From an uncultured Rickettsiales bacterium (GTDB taxonomy: Bacteria; Pseudomonadota; Alphaproteobacteria; Rs-D84), in the NCBI GenBank assembly GCA_947176385.1, contig CAMWQN010000005.1, forward strand, positions 1 to 44,989: a stretch of 44,989 nucleotides of DNA. The letters are read 5' to 3'. Positions 24,455 through 33,140 of this stretch are shown piece after piece. The notes beneath the pieces are model-generated. The model did no database searches. It saw nothing but the letters and a program-made list of their open reading frames with translations, and was not told the origin of the DNA. How positions within the stretch are numbered: position 1 is the first letter of the stretch; every line of letters begins with the position of its first letter. Position numbers and translations under genes: made by a program.

Positions 24455-26324
24455 CTTTCTTTTTACGCTTGGTTGTTGTTGCCTTGGCTGTTGTTTTCTT
24501 TTTGCCAAATATAATTTCGCGGATTTCGTCACCTGTCAATGTTTCACGACGCAATAATTCATTTGCCAGGCGTTCAACAGTCTTTTTGTTTTTTGTCAAC
24601 AATTTGGTTGCGTCGCGATGTGCCGCATCCAACCATGCTTTGATTTCATTATCAACTGCTTCGGCGGTTTTTTCAGACGCATTTTCCAACGCGCTGCGTC
24701 CGCCGAATGTGCTGGCTTGATTAATCGCAGACAATCCGATTTTTTGTGACAGACCCGCTGTTGTAATTGAATAACGTGCCAGGCGCGTCGCCATGGCGAT
24801 GTCGCTTTCTGCGCCGGTGGTAATTTTGTCCGCACCAAAGAATACTTCTTCGGCGGCGCGTCCCGCCAGGTCAATGGAGAGTGTCGCACGAACCTCTGCA
24901 ATTGTCATGGATACCTTGTCATCAATTGGCAGGTGTTGTACCATACCCAGTGCACGTCCACGTGGGATAATTGTTGCCTTGTGAATTGGGTCGGTGACAT
25001 CAGCATACATCTGGCTTACGAATGCGTGCCCCGCTTCGTGATATGCGGTTAATTTTTTGTCTGCATCGCGCATTTTGCGAATCTTGCGTGGTCCCATCAG
25101 GATTTTGTCGCGCGCTTCTTCAACGTCAACCGGCGCAATTGCATCGCGTCCGCCACGGACCGCATGCAGGGCAGCTTCGTTCAACAGGTTTTCCAAATCC
25201 GCACCCGAAAATCCGGTTGTACCACGTGCCAGGTCCTGGATATTTACATCATCGCTGATTTTTACGCGCTTTGCATACAGGTCCAGGATTTCACGACGTC
25301 CTGCCATGTCTGGCAATTCAATATACACCTGGCGGTCAAAACGTCCCGGACGCAACAGTGCAGGGTCCAGCATATCAGCGCGGTTTGTCGCACCAATAAC
25401 AATAATGCCGGTATTGTTTGCAAATCCATCCATTTCAATCAGTAATTGATTTAATGTTTGTTCGCGGTCTTGGTCATTATATGAATGTTGACTGCGGCGT
25501 TGTCCGATTGCGTCGATTTCATCGATGAACAGAATGCATGGCGCATTGCGTTTTGCCATTTCAAATATTTCTTTGATTTTTGCAACACCCAGACCCACAA
25601 TAATACCTGAAAAATCACTGCCCGATGCAGCAAAGAATGGTACATTTGCTTCGCCTGCGATGGCACGCGCCAACAGCGTTTTACCCGTACCCGGCTGACC
25701 AGACAGCAATACCCCGCGTGGGACGCGTGCGCCAATGCCCTTGAATTTTTCGCGGTTCTTCAAGAAATCGACAACTTCCATCAATTCTTGTTTTTCTGAA
25801 TCAATACCTGCAACGTCTTTGAATGTTGTCTTGGTTTTGCCGGTTGTAATTTTTGTTGGGTTTTGTTGTGTTAATGCACGACCAATGCCACCACCACGCA
25901 TCCCGCGCAGCAACCACCATATAAACAGCAGTGCCAATAATACTGATATGCCGGTCATCGCGCGTTCGCCAAATGACTTTGACGCATCAATAGATATCGC
26001 TGCCCCACTGTCCGCCAGTTTTGTCAGCAATGCCGGGTCATACGCAATTGTTGCATTAAATTTTGTCCCATCTGACAGGGTGCCGGTCGCATCATTGCCA
26101 TGAATCTTCATTGTTTTGATGTCATCTGCGCGACGCATTACATCTGAAAAGGACAGTTCAACCGGCGCGGTGCCTTGTGCTGATACACCACTCAGGGCAG
26201 GCATGCTTTTCGGACCCATAAATGCGAACAGTGCGACTGCCCCGAACAGTATTACAAATATTGTAATAAAAGCATTAGATGAATTGATTTTGTTTTTATT
26301 TAATACATTTTTTTTGTTTTTCAT
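24444..26324 (-). CDS. ftsH: ATP-dependent zinc metalloprotease FtsH
   Basis: 626 aa inner-membrane AAA+ protease that degrades misassembled membrane proteins and regulators. Two N-terminal membrane helices (AFITIFVILFGAVALFAFMG and TGISVLLALLFIWWLLRGM) flank a periplasmic domain; AAA domain with Walker A GQPGTGKTLLARAIAGEANVPFFAASGSDF (fragment GQPGTGKT) and Walker B ILFIDEID; SRH RPGRFDRQVYI; protease HEAGH. The lysine/threonine-rich C-terminus is short. ATG 26324 is chosen for AGGAAGAAAC upstream; the track start 13 codons earlier lies inside tilS. Operon tilS-ftsH is common. Confidence 0.96.
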   Translation of the reverse strand: MKNKKNVLNKNKINSSNAFITIFVILFGAVALFAFMGPKSMPALSGVSAQGTAPVELSFSDVMRRADDIKTMKIHGNDATGTLSDGTKFNATIAYDPALLTKLADSGAAISIDASKSFGERAMTGISVLLALLFIWWLLRGMRGGGIGRALTQQNPTKITTGKTKTTFKDVAGIDSEKQELMEVVDFLKNREKFKGIGARVPRGVLLSGQPGTGKTLLARAIAGEANVPFFAASGSDFSGIIVGLGVAKIKEIFEMAKRNAPCILFIDEIDAIGQRRSQHSYNDQDREQTLNQLLIEMDGFANNTGIIVIGATNRADMLDPALLRPGRFDRQVYIELPDMAGRREILDLYAKRVKISDDVNIQDLARGTTGFSGADLENLLNEAALHAVRGGRDAIAPVDVEEARDKILMGPRKIRKMRDADKKLTAYHEAGHAFVSQMYADVTDPIHKATIIPRGRALGMVQHLPIDDKVSMTIAEVRATLSIDLAGRAAEEVFFGADKITTGAESDIAMATRLARYSITTAGLSQKIGLSAINQASTFGGRSALENASEKTAEAVDNEIKAWLDAAHRDATKLLTKNKKTVERLANELLRRETLTGDEIREIIFGKKKTTAKATTTKRKKKDDK

Positions 26325-27276
26325 GTTTCTTCCTAAAACTAGCCCTGTTTCCTTCGGGGACAATCAAGATTTCATCGCCCAAGCGTCGCAGTGTGCAGTG
26401 ACCTAATGTAAATTTGCAATCTGCATTCAGTTTATTTAGCGCACCCGTCAATGATTTCAAGCGTGGCTGATAATTATCCCCCCCGATTTTTTGAATCAAT
26501 CGTCCCAAGAACTTTAATCTAATATCGGGTGCCGGGTCAAATAGAAAAGAACAGGAAAAAAATGCACCGTCGTTATCAATAACCTGACCGATACGTGTGT
26601 TAATGTCAACATCCAGTGCATCACGTGCACGCCCCAGGTTTTCAATCGCCAATAAAATGCGCGCATCTTCAATCCCCAGTGCATCCCGTAACAGGTGACG
26701 GTTTTGGCGAATTCTGACCCGGGTATATTGCGTGTCAAAATTCATTTCATCGTGGAAATATTTGATATTGTGGCTGTCACAGTATGCCTGTAATTCTGAC
26801 CTGTACACTTTTAATAATGGGCGAATGATTTTGACGCCATCGCGGGTGGATTCGCCACGCATTGCCGCCAGTCCCGTAACCCCGCTGCCACGTGCCAGAT
26901 TCATCAAGAATGTTTCGATTTGGTCATCTGCCTGATGTGCGATTGCCAGGGCATCAATATTATTCTCACGGCACCACTGGGTCATCATATTGTATCGGGC
27001 ATCCCTGGCCGCGGCTTCCAGGTTTGACGCGGGCTTGTCCCCCGTCCAGTAAAATATTTGGCATGGGATGCCCAGGTTTTGACATAACGCCTCGACATAC
27101 TGTGTTTCTACATCCGCAGCATCACGCAGTCCATGATTTACATGCAGGGCAGTTATATCCATATTCATTTCATGCAGCCAGTGCAATAAACACACAGAAT
27201 CAACACCGCCACTGACCGCGACAGCCAGGCGTTTGCCGATATAGTTCCGGATGAAATGGACAAAATTCTGATTCAT
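26296..27276 (-). CDS. tilS: tRNA(Ile)-lysidine synthetase TilS
   Basis: 326 aa. Modifies C34 of tRNA-Ile(CAU) to lysidine. PP-loop ATPase motif VSGGVDSVCLL at residues about 19-29, the LHVNHGLRDAAD motif, and ALAIAHQADDQIETFLMNLARGSGVTGLAAM. The C-terminal part is shorter than in E. coli (430 aa) but keeps the middle domain. It overlaps ftsH by 29 nt. The upstream TAAAAT lies 9 nt before the ATG with a weak AGGAAC between. Confidence 0.94.
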   Translation of the reverse strand: MNQNFVHFIRNYIGKRLAVAVSGGVDSVCLLHWLHEMNMDITALHVNHGLRDAADVETQYVEALCQNLGIPCQIFYWTGDKPASNLEAAARDARYNMMTQWCRENNIDALAIAHQADDQIETFLMNLARGSGVTGLAAMRGESTRDGVKIIRPLLKVYRSELQAYCDSHNIKYFHDEMNFDTQYTRVRIRQNRHLLRDALGIEDARILLAIENLGRARDALDVDINTRIGQVIDNDGAFFSCSFLFDPAPDIRLKFLGRLIQKIGGDNYQPRLKSLTGALNKLNADCKFTLGHCTLRRLGDEILIVPEGNRASFRKKHEKQKKCIK

Positions 27277-27294
27277 AGTTCCTATATTTTATGG

Positions 27295-27300
27295 TATAAT
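27295..27300 (+). promoter_or_regulatory. Promoter (-10) of the LOG-family gene
   Basis: Extended -10 TGGTATAAT with TTCATA 17 nt upstream. The leader carries AAAGGAAAAAG before ATG 27325. The divergent tilS promoter overlaps. Confidence 0.5.
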
Positions 27301-27324
27301 TCGCAAAAATAAAGGAAAAAGAAA

Positions 27325-27876
27325 ATGACATCAAAATTGAAATCAATCGCCGTATATTGCGGACATGAATTTGGCACGAATCCTGAATATGCACGTGCTG
27401 CGGCACGAATTGGCGAATTGCTGGGGCGTAATAAGTTCCGTATGGTATTTGGTGGTGGCGACGTTGGTCTGATGGGAACGGTTGCCAGTGCTGCATTGGC
27501 TGCGGGCGGTCATGTCGTCGGCGTATCAACACATGATGTGGTGGCAAAACAGGAACCTGTCCACGCAGAAATCGATGTTGAAATCGTAAACGGTGTAAAT
27601 GAACGCAAGCAAAAGATGTATGAATTATCCGACGGATTTATAATCCTGCCGGGCGGAATTGGCACACTGAATGAATTGACAGACATCATGACCATGCAGC
27701 AGATTGGCGAAACACATAAGCCATTGTTCTTTTTAAACACCGCAAAGTTCTGGGAAATGTTTGGCAATTTGTTCGTGCACATGCAACACGAAGGCTTTAT
27801 TGAAAGCATTGACGACTATAATATGCACAATGCTTTGACGCCTGACGAATTGATTAAACAAATTATGGAATATTAA
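27325..27876 (+). CDS. LOG-family protein (TIGR00730, nucleotide 5'-monophosphate phosphoribohydrolase-like)
   Basis: 183-aa Rossmann-fold protein. The family signature GGGDVGLMG at the N-terminal third and PGGIGTLNE in the middle (PGGxGTxxE motif) are intact. Family members hydrolyse nucleoside 5'-monophosphates (LOG, cytokinin activation) or act in nucleotide salvage. Ribosome binding site AAAGGAAAAAG. The 3' end overlaps the convergent DUF167 gene by 4 nt. Confidence 0.92.
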   Translation: MTSKLKSIAVYCGHEFGTNPEYARAAARIGELLGRNKFRMVFGGGDVGLMGTVASAALAAGGHVVGVSTHDVVAKQEPVHAEIDVEIVNGVNERKQKMYELSDGFIILPGGIGTLNELTDIMTMQQIGETHKPLFFLNTAKFWEMFGNLFVHMQHEGFIESIDDYNMHNALTPDELIKQIMEY

Positions 27877-28088
27877 AATTCAATAACTTTATCGCGGGCA
27901 GTTTGTCCGCGAATTATTTTAATGCTGGTCTTGGGTACATTAAAATGCGCCGCCAGCATTTTTATTACAGCACTGTTTGCCTGACCATCGGTTGCAGCAG
28001 CGGTGGTATATACACGCAACGTGCCGTCGGATTGTGGTTCGACGGCATTACGGCGTGCATGTGCGGTAACGCGTATATTTACTTGCAT
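27873..28088 (-). CDS. DUF167 (YggU-family) protein
   Basis: 71 aa. The fold signature is QVNIRVTAHARRNAVEP, LRVYTTAAATDGQANSAVIKMLAAHFNVPKTSIKIIRGQTARDKVIEF, matching the conserved small DUF167 proteins (fragment DGQANSAVIKML). Function of the family is unclear. It overlaps the upstream HIT gene by 10 nt, so the two are translated together. Confidence 0.92.
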   Translation of the reverse strand: MQVNIRVTAHARRNAVEPQSDGTLRVYTTAAATDGQANSAVIKMLAAHFNVPKTSIKIIRGQTARDKVIEF

Positions 28089-28459
28089 GATTCAGAAATG
28101 GCTGTTTGTAATTCTGGTCGTCTGTCGCCTGCAACCAAATGCAGATGGAAATGGAAAACGCTTTGCTTTAAAAATGGTGCGTTCGCCCCGGCATTTGCCA
28201 GAATGTTAAAGTTTTCATTTATTCCCAATGCATCTGCTGTCTGGGCAAAGCACTGCCAAAATCCGTTTTGTTCGGTTGCTGATGCATTCTTTGCAAAATC
28301 CAGAATATTTTGATATTGACCCTTTGGTATGACCAGGGCATGCGTTGAAAACATTGGGCTGACATCATAGAAACTGATTGCATATTCATTTTCTGCAATT
28401 TTTTTACATGGGATTTCGCCACGGATAATTTTTGCAAACACATTGTTATTGTCATACAT
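28079..28459 (-). CDS. HIT-family nucleotide hydrolase
   Basis: 126 aa. Histidine triad HFHLHL in SVFHFHLHLVAG at the C-terminal third, and the N-terminal NVFAKIIRGEIPCKKIAEN typical of Hint-like proteins. These cleave nucleoside phosphoramidates and AMP conjugates. The ribosome binding site is AAGGGGAATAAAAAT. Downstream it runs into the DUF167 gene. The ORF is of normal length. Confidence 0.94.
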   Translation of the reverse strand: MYDNNNVFAKIIRGEIPCKKIAENEYAISFYDVSPMFSTHALVIPKGQYQNILDFAKNASATEQNGFWQCFAQTADALGINENFNILANAGANAPFLKQSVFHFHLHLVAGDRRPELQTAISESCK

Positions 28460-28519
28460 ATTTTTATTCCCCTTGTTTATTAAAACTCAGCGTATTACAC
28501 TGGGAGCATAAAATCAAGC

Positions 28520-28548
28520 CTTGAAATCAGAATATGATGCACTATATT
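28520..28548 (+). promoter_or_regulatory. groESL promoter of the RpoH (heat-shock) type
   Basis: CTTGAAA starts at 28520; CTTG, 18 nt, then CTATATT (28542-28548). This matches the known alphaproteobacterial RpoH consensus CTTG-N17/18-CYTATNT. No CIRCE inverted repeat (TTAGCACTC-N9-GAGTGCTAA) is visible. Confidence 0.7.
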
Positions 28549-28594
28549 CACAAGCAGCAGCAGTAAAATAATTTGTTTTTGAAGGAGAAATTAC

Positions 28595-28879
28595 ATGTTC
28601 AAACCACTGCATAATTACGTATTACTGGAAAGATTAGAAGAAGAAACAAAAACAGCCGGTGGAATCATTATTCCGGATAACGCACGTGAAAAGCCATCCC
28701 GTGGTCGCGTTATCGCGACGGGCGACGGTGCATTTGATGGCGCGAACCGCATTCCAATGACTGTCAAGACTGGCGACGTTGTATTATTTGCCAAATGGGC
28801 ATCATCGGCGAACGAAGTCAAAATCAACGGCGCAGATTATATATTAATCAAAGAAACAGATATATTGGGAATTTTATAA
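28595..28879 (+). CDS. groES: Co-chaperonin GroES
   Basis: 94 aa. Heptameric lid of the GroEL chamber. Begins FKPLHNYVLLERLEEE, mobile loop ETKTAGGIIIPDNAREKPSRG, then VKTGDVVLFAKWASS and the ending YILIKETDILGIL. Ribosome binding site GAAGGAGAAATTAC. It is 15 nt upstream of groEL and shares the heat-shock promoter. Confidence 0.98.
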   Translation: MFKPLHNYVLLERLEEETKTAGGIIIPDNAREKPSRGRVIATGDGAFDGANRIPMTVKTGDVVLFAKWASSANEVKINGADYILIKETDILGIL

Positions 28880-28894
28880 CGAAAGGAATACATT

Positions 28895-30511
28895 ATGGCA
28901 AAGGAAATTGTTTTTAATACAGATAAACTGGCTGCCGGTGTTGATAAATTGGCAGATGCAGTAAAAATCACTATGGGTCCCAAGGGACGCACAGTTGTTA
29001 TTGAAAAGTCATATGGTGCGCCGGTCGCAACCAAGGACGGGGTTACAGTTGCCAAGGCTGTATCTTTAAAAGACCCAATGGAAAACGTTGGTGCACGCAT
29101 GGTTCAGGAAGTAGCCAAGAAAGCCGGCGATGATGCAGGTGATGGTACAACAACAGCAACCGTCTTGGCGCAAAAGATTATCCGCGAAGGTCGTCGCGTA
29201 ATTGCCGCTGGCATGAATCCAATGGATGTAAAACGCGGTATTGATATGGCTGTGTCCGCTGTTGTTAGCGACATTGAATCACATGCCCGCCCAGTCAAAG
29301 ACAGCGCAGAAATCGCCCAGGTTGCGACAATATCTGCAAATTCCGATTATGACATCGGTCAGAAAATCGCGGACGCCATGGCACGTGTTGGCAAAGAAGG
29401 CGTTATCACCGTCGAAGAAGCCAAAGGTCTGGACACTGAAATCGATGTTGTCGAAGGTATGCAGTTTGACCAGGGATTTATGTCGCCATACTTTGTCACA
29501 AACAGCGAAAAAATGTTGGCTGAATTGGATGGTGCACAAATCTTGGTATCTGAAAAGAAAATCACAGGATTGCAGGCATTACTGCCAATCTTGGAACCGA
29601 TTGCCCAGTCTGGTCGTCCACTGTTGATTATTGCCGAAGATGTTGAATCCGAAGCCTTGGCAACATTGGTTTTGAACCGTCTGCGTGGTGGGTTAAAGGT
29701 ATGCGCGGTCAAAGCCCCAGGCTTTGGTGATCGCCGCAAAGAAATGTTAAAAGATATCGCCGCAGTCACCGGCGCAACAGTTATATCTGATGACATGGGT
29801 ATGACATTTGAAAATATCACCCCGGCTGTGCTGGGTACTGCCAAGAAAGTTGTTGTCAGCAAAGATTCAACATTACTGGCACAGGGTGGTGGGGATAAAT
29901 CTGCTATTGCTGCGCGTGCTGATGAAATCCGTAAACTGTTGGCGACATCAACCAGCGACTATGACAAAGAAAAATTGGCAGAACGCTTGGCAAAGTTGGT
30001 CGGTGGCGTCGCCGTTATCAAGGTTGGCGGCATGACCGAGGTCGAAGTTAAAGAAAAGAAAGACCGTGTTGATGACGCATTGGCTGCAACCCGTGCAGCG
30101 GTTGCTGACGGTATTGTTGCCGGTGGTGGGGTTGCCTTAATCCGCAGCGCGAAAGCCCTTGAAAAATTAAAGGGCGCAAATACAGACCAAAATGTCGGTA
30201 TTGATATTGTCCGTCGCGCAGTTGTTGCCCCATGTGCACAAATCGCAGAAAACGCGGGCGTATCCGGCGAAATCGTTGTTGGCAAGGTTATGGAATTCAA
30301 AGACTATAATTTTGGATACAATGCTGCGACCGGCGAATATGTCGATATGATGAAGTCTGGTATTATTGACCCAGCCAAGGTTGTTAAAACCGCAATCCAG
30401 GCTGCTGCCAGCACTGCTGGTGCAATTCTGACAACGGGTGTTGTAATGACAGAAATTCCCGAAGAAAAACCAGCCAGCCCAATGCCGGGTGGTATGCCAG
30501 GAATGATGTAA
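28895..30511 (+). CDS. groEL: Chaperonin GroEL
   Basis: 538 aa. Normal length. Contains the ATP-binding [15 protein letters not shown] and [15 protein letters not shown], the apical [14 protein letters not shown], the family signature [17 protein letters not shown], and a C-terminal Gly/Met tail ([10 protein letters not shown]). Folds proteins in the cytoplasm together with GroES. Ribosome binding site GAAAGGAATACATT. A strong terminator follows. Confidence 0.98.
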   Translation: MAKEIVFNTDKLAAGVDKLADAVKITMGPKGRTVVIEKSYGAPVATKDGVTVAKAVSLKDPMENVGARMVQEVAKKAGDDAGDGTTTATVLAQKIIREGRRVIAAGMNPMDVKRGIDMAVSAVVSDIESHARPVKDSAEIAQVATISANSDYDIGQKIADAMARVGKEGVITVEEAKGLDTEIDVVEGMQFDQGFMSPYFVTNSEKMLAELDGAQILVSEKKITGLQALLPILEPIAQSGRPLLIIAEDVESEALATLVLNRLRGGLKVCAVKAPGFGDRRKEMLKDIAAVTGATVISDDMGMTFENITPAVLGTAKKVVVSKDSTLLAQGGGDKSAIAARADEIRKLLATSTSDYDKEKLAERLAKLVGGVAVIKVGGMTEVEVKEKKDRVDDALAATRAAVADGIVAGGGVALIRSAKALEKLKGANTDQNVGIDIVRRAVVAPCAQIAENAGVSGEIVVGKVMEFKDYNFGYNAATGEYVDMMKSGIIDPAKVVKTAIQAAASTAGAILTTGVVMTEIPEEKPASPMPGGMPGMM

Positions 30512-30524
30512 GATATTCAAACCA

Positions 30525-30556
30525 GCCCCGCATTAACGCGGGGCAAATTTTTTTTG
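30525..30556 (+). terminator. groESL terminator
   Basis: GCCCCGC (30525-30531) / GCGGGGC (30538-30544), loop ATTAAC, then AAATTTTTTTT. Confidence 0.9.
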
Positions 30557-30619
30557 GTAAAAATAATACTCAAAGCGATTCGTGTGTTATATTGATGCTG
30601 TTCAATCAAAGGAGTGAAT

Positions 30620-31138
30620 ATGTTTTCAACAGAATATCCGGTCAGCAGCATGGGAAACCACGAAAACCCAAAGTTAGTTATTTTGACCTTTAATCCACAT
30701 TTTGGTGCTGATGAAACGATAGAGTCTTTGCCAGAGGCACAATTGGACAAGATGGGTAAATACGATATCCGTGGTATGAACCTGCGTGAATTTGCAGCTG
30801 TGTGTCCATGGTGGCAGGATATTTTGAACCTTATCGGTCACAAGGTAAAACCCGAAGAAATCTTGACTCTGGAATATCTGCCATACCGCAGCAGCGGTTC
30901 TGCCGAGGTTCCAAAACAATATCGCAATGATGAATTGGCGACATTACATCGTAAAAAGAATATTGTTTTGATACGCCGTGCAATGGCAAATGGCGCGAAA
31001 ATATTTGGATATTACCATGGTGATTGGGTCAACGAATTACCAGAATTAAAGCGTTATCCGCATTTTGGCTGTTCTTCCCTGCAATGGAAAAATGGAAAAC
31101 GCAAGGCGTTGGTTGATTTTGTTAATTCAGAATTTTAA
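30620..31138 (+). CDS. Hypothetical protein, 172 aa
   Basis: Not recognised. No signal peptide. Begins FSTEYPVSSMGNHENPKLVI; later ILTFNPHFGADE, NLREFAAVCPWWQDILNLIG, LEYLPYRSS, and KIFGYYHGDWVNELPELKRYP. The strand-then-NP motif and the alternation suggest an alpha/beta fold resembling uracil-DNA-glycosylase-like proteins, but this is weak. ATG 30620 follows AAAGGAG closely; the GTG at 30614 is within the ribosome binding site. Monocistronic. Confidence 0.7.
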   Translation: MFSTEYPVSSMGNHENPKLVILTFNPHFGADETIESLPEAQLDKMGKYDIRGMNLREFAAVCPWWQDILNLIGHKVKPEEILTLEYLPYRSSGSAEVPKQYRNDELATLHRKKNIVLIRRAMANGAKIFGYYHGDWVNELPELKRYPHFGCSSLQWKNGKRKALVDFVNSEF

Positions 31139-31174
31139 ATCTGATTCATAATGTATGCCCGTATCAGGTGCCAT

Positions 31175-31217
31175 GGGGGGTGAAAAAACAAATAAGGCAC
31201 CCCCGACATATTTTTTC
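31175..31217 (+). terminator. Possible terminator upstream of tRNA-Arg
   Basis: GGGGGTG and CACCCCC form a stem with a 15-nt loop (within about 31175-31206), followed by GACATATTTTTTC. The large loop makes it uncertain. Confidence 0.45.
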
Positions 31218-31245
31218 TTGCAATCTGAATAAAAACGTATAAAAT
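31218..31245 (+). promoter_or_regulatory. tRNA-Arg promoter
   Basis: TTGCAA (31218-31223), 16-nt spacer, TAAAAT (31240-31245), 11 nt before the mature 5' end. Confidence 0.6.
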
Positions 31246-31256
31246 ACTACAACGTT

Positions 31257-31333
31257 GCACCCATGGCTCAATTGGATAGAGCATCTGACTACGGATCAGA
31301 AGGTTGAGGGTTCGAATCCTTCTGGGTGCGCCA
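31257..31333 (+). tRNA. tRNA-Arg (ACG)
   Basis: GCACCCATGGCTCAATTGGA start, anticodon loop CTACGGA with anticodon ACG, T-loop GTTCGAATC, acceptor arm GCACCC/GGGTGC, encoded CCA; 77 nt. tRNA-Arg genes are frequent integration sites, and a copy of its 3' end lies downstream at 31490-31509. Confidence 0.97.
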
Positions 31334-31341
31334 GAAATTCA

Positions 31342-31368
31342 ACCGCCGCTTGTCGGCGGTTTAATTTA
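31342..31368 (+). terminator. tRNA-Arg terminator
   Basis: ACCGCCG (31342-31348) / CGGCGGT (31354-31360), then TTAATTT. Confidence 0.75.
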
Positions 31369-31489
31369 TGCCTGTGCACCCCAGGATTTGAATCCCAGGT
31401 TCGACAAAGAGTAGATTTCGCAAGATTTATCGCGACGAAATCGTCACGACTGCCCCGCAGTTGCAGCGCACAATGTGCGACGGGCGAGG

Positions 31490-31509
31490 GAATCCTTATG
31501 GGTGCGCCA
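31490..31509 (+). repeat. Duplicated tRNA-Arg 3' end (attachment-site candidate)
   Basis: GAATCCTTATGGGTGCGCCA repeats the last 20 nt of tRNA-Arg (31314-31333, GAATCCTTCTGGGTGCGCCA) with one mismatch. The 156-bp spacer has an inverted partial tRNA-like piece (GTGCACCCCAGGATTTGAAT). This is what integration into a tRNA leaves behind. No integrase gene is in view. Confidence 0.7.
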
Positions 31510-31573
31510 AATAAAAAAATAATATATTGCAATAAATTCTTGAAAATATGAACCTTACACAGGAATTTCGTCC

Positions 31574-31602
31574 TTGATAATATTTGTAATGAATTGTATA
31601 TT
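31574..31602 (+). promoter_or_regulatory. Promoter of the Mrr-like gene
   Basis: TTGATA (31574-31579), 17-nt spacer, TATATT (31597-31602). The leader carries GGAGGGGATAA before ATG 31652. Confidence 0.6.
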
Positions 31603-31651
31603 TAGTGGCATACACGGTATATTATTGTCGTAAGTGTATCGGAGGGGATAA

Positions 31652-32584
31652 ATGTTTGATTTTGGAGTTGTTTTTGTTTTATTATGTGTGTTTGGGTCTT
31701 TTATTGGTTTAAGCTTGATTATGGCGAAAGTAGATAGGGATAATAAAGACCTGCCAAAACAATATATCGTATGGTTTTATCATCATATATATACTTGTGT
31801 GTTGCGTCACGCTGAGATGTTATCGCTGAATTATCAACGTGGGCGTCGCATTGGTGATTATGGTGAGATAATAGATGACGAGTGGAAACGAGAGGTTCGA
31901 TATTTTGTGCAACGTGTGATAATTCCAAATATTGAAACAAATATGTTGCGTGGAGTTATAATCCCCGAAGAACTATTTGTCGATGGAGTTTTTTCTGAAG
32001 AAACAAATATAATACAAAAGTTTAAATTTTCAGACTATATTTCTGGTTTAAAAACTAATAAAAATGAACCTCAATTTGTGTGTTGTTATAAAAAGCGTTC
32101 TATAGCAACCTACTATGGCGATTTTTCAACTACTATATCAGAAGAATTATTGGATGTTTTATGTTCTCAGGTTGAAATATTATGTGAATTTTTATTTGGA
32201 TCAGAGCTATACACTATGCCGTTAAATATAGATAATCCAATAGACTATGAAATGATGGTTGCAGCATTGTTAAAAGATATTGGCTTCGCTGTGCGTACAA
32301 CCAAAGCAAGTGGTGATCAAGGCGCAGATGTGTTGGCTGAAAAAAATGGCATATCATTTGCTATTCAATGCAAAAAGTATTCAAAACCAGTTGGCAATAA
32401 AGCTGTCCAAGAAGCGAATGCCGGTCGCGATTTTTATAAATGTGATTATGGTGTTGTAGTTTCAAACGCTGGTTTTACAAAATCTGCCAAGCAAGCCGCC
32501 AATGCATGCCAAATTATATTGTTGAATGAACGCCAATTGGAAAAATTATTAAAATATGTGCCAGATGAGAACGATGATAAATAA
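31652..32584 (+). CDS. Mrr-type restriction endonuclease domain protein, membrane-anchored
   Basis: 310 aa. The N-terminus has one membrane helix (GVVFVLLCVFGSFIGLSLIMA). The C-terminal third is an Mrr_cat PD-(D/E)XK nuclease: DYEMMVAALLKDIGF, catalytic Asp in KASGDQGADVLAEKNG and the QxK motif IQCKKYSKPVGNKAVQEA, followed by DYGVVVSNAGFTKSAKQAA. Mrr enzymes are type IV restriction enzymes cutting modified DNA, and membrane-tethered versions occur in phage-defence islands. The start has GGAGGGGATAA upstream. AT-rich, unlike the core genes, which fits acquisition at the tRNA-Arg site. Confidence 0.87.
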   Translation: MFDFGVVFVLLCVFGSFIGLSLIMAKVDRDNKDLPKQYIVWFYHHIYTCVLRHAEMLSLNYQRGRRIGDYGEIIDDEWKREVRYFVQRVIIPNIETNMLRGVIIPEELFVDGVFSEETNIIQKFKFSDYISGLKTNKNEPQFVCCYKKRSIATYYGDFSTTISEELLDVLCSQVEILCEFLFGSELYTMPLNIDNPIDYEMMVAALLKDIGFAVRTTKASGDQGADVLAEKNGISFAIQCKKYSKPVGNKAVQEANAGRDFYKCDYGVVVSNAGFTKSAKQAANACQIILLNERQLEKLLKYVPDENDDK

Positions 32585-32636
32585 ATTCGTTTAATAGAAC
32601 TTTTTATCCACACATTTTCTATGGCGAGAGAAAAAT

Positions 32637-33131
32637 ATGAATAAAATTGACTTACTAAAAGCCTTATTATTTGAATCTGTAGCAAAATTGTATGCAAATG
32701 ATTATTATCTGTTTACAGTACGTGGAATGGAAAATGCTTGTGTATCCAGAATAATTTATTATATGCAGGATATGCTGTATACGGACCAACGATTTGCTGA
32801 ATGGCGAAATCATAATATAGACTTTGAATACAATAAAAGTACTGATGGATTGAAGGTAGGTTTTTATTATAAGAAAAAATATCTTAAACCCGATTTAGTT
32901 TTGCATATTAGGGGTACAGATAAGCATAATTTAATGGTTGTAGAATTCAAGAAAGGCTGTAAAAGTTCTGATAGTGACATAACGAAACTGCGAGATTTGA
33001 CACATAGTTATCAGCGTTATAAATATGTTCTAGGGTGTGCCGTATCGCTAAAAAAACAAAAAGTTGAATATCGATTTGTGCAGAAAGGCAAAGAAGTCGA
33101 AAGTTTATTTATACAAGAGTATATAATGTAA
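32637..33131 (+). CDS. PD-(D/E)XK nuclease-like hypothetical protein
   Basis: 164 aa. The central segment LKPDLVLHIRGTDKHNLMVVEFKKG (fragment KPDLVLH, then VVEFKKG) has the PD-x(n)-ExK pattern of PD-(D/E)XK nucleases. An N-terminal helical part precedes it, and SYQRYKYVLGCAVSLKKQKVEY follows as a further strand pair. No known family name is certain. It follows the Mrr-like gene by 52 nt on the same strand with a purine-rich GGCGAGAGAAAAAT upstream, and shares its AT-rich composition. It converges on tdk (9-nt gap) without a clear terminator. Confidence 0.7.
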   Translation: MNKIDLLKALLFESVAKLYANDYYLFTVRGMENACVSRIIYYMQDMLYTDQRFAEWRNHNIDFEYNKSTDGLKVGFYYKKKYLKPDLVLHIRGTDKHNLMVVEFKKGCKSSDSDITKLRDLTHSYQRYKYVLGCAVSLKKQKVEYRFVQKGKEVESLFIQEYIM

Positions 33132-33140
33132 CAGGCGTGT

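Noticed and set aside
31334-31513. Second complete tRNA gene
   Set aside because: Only the 3' 20 nt of tRNA-Arg and an inverted fragment are present; no anticodon arm or acceptor pairing can be formed.
31296-31532. Minus-strand ORF containing HPEGFEPSTF and WDSNPG
   Set aside because: These peptides are translations of tRNA sequence and tRNA-like fragments read antisense, a frequent false gene.
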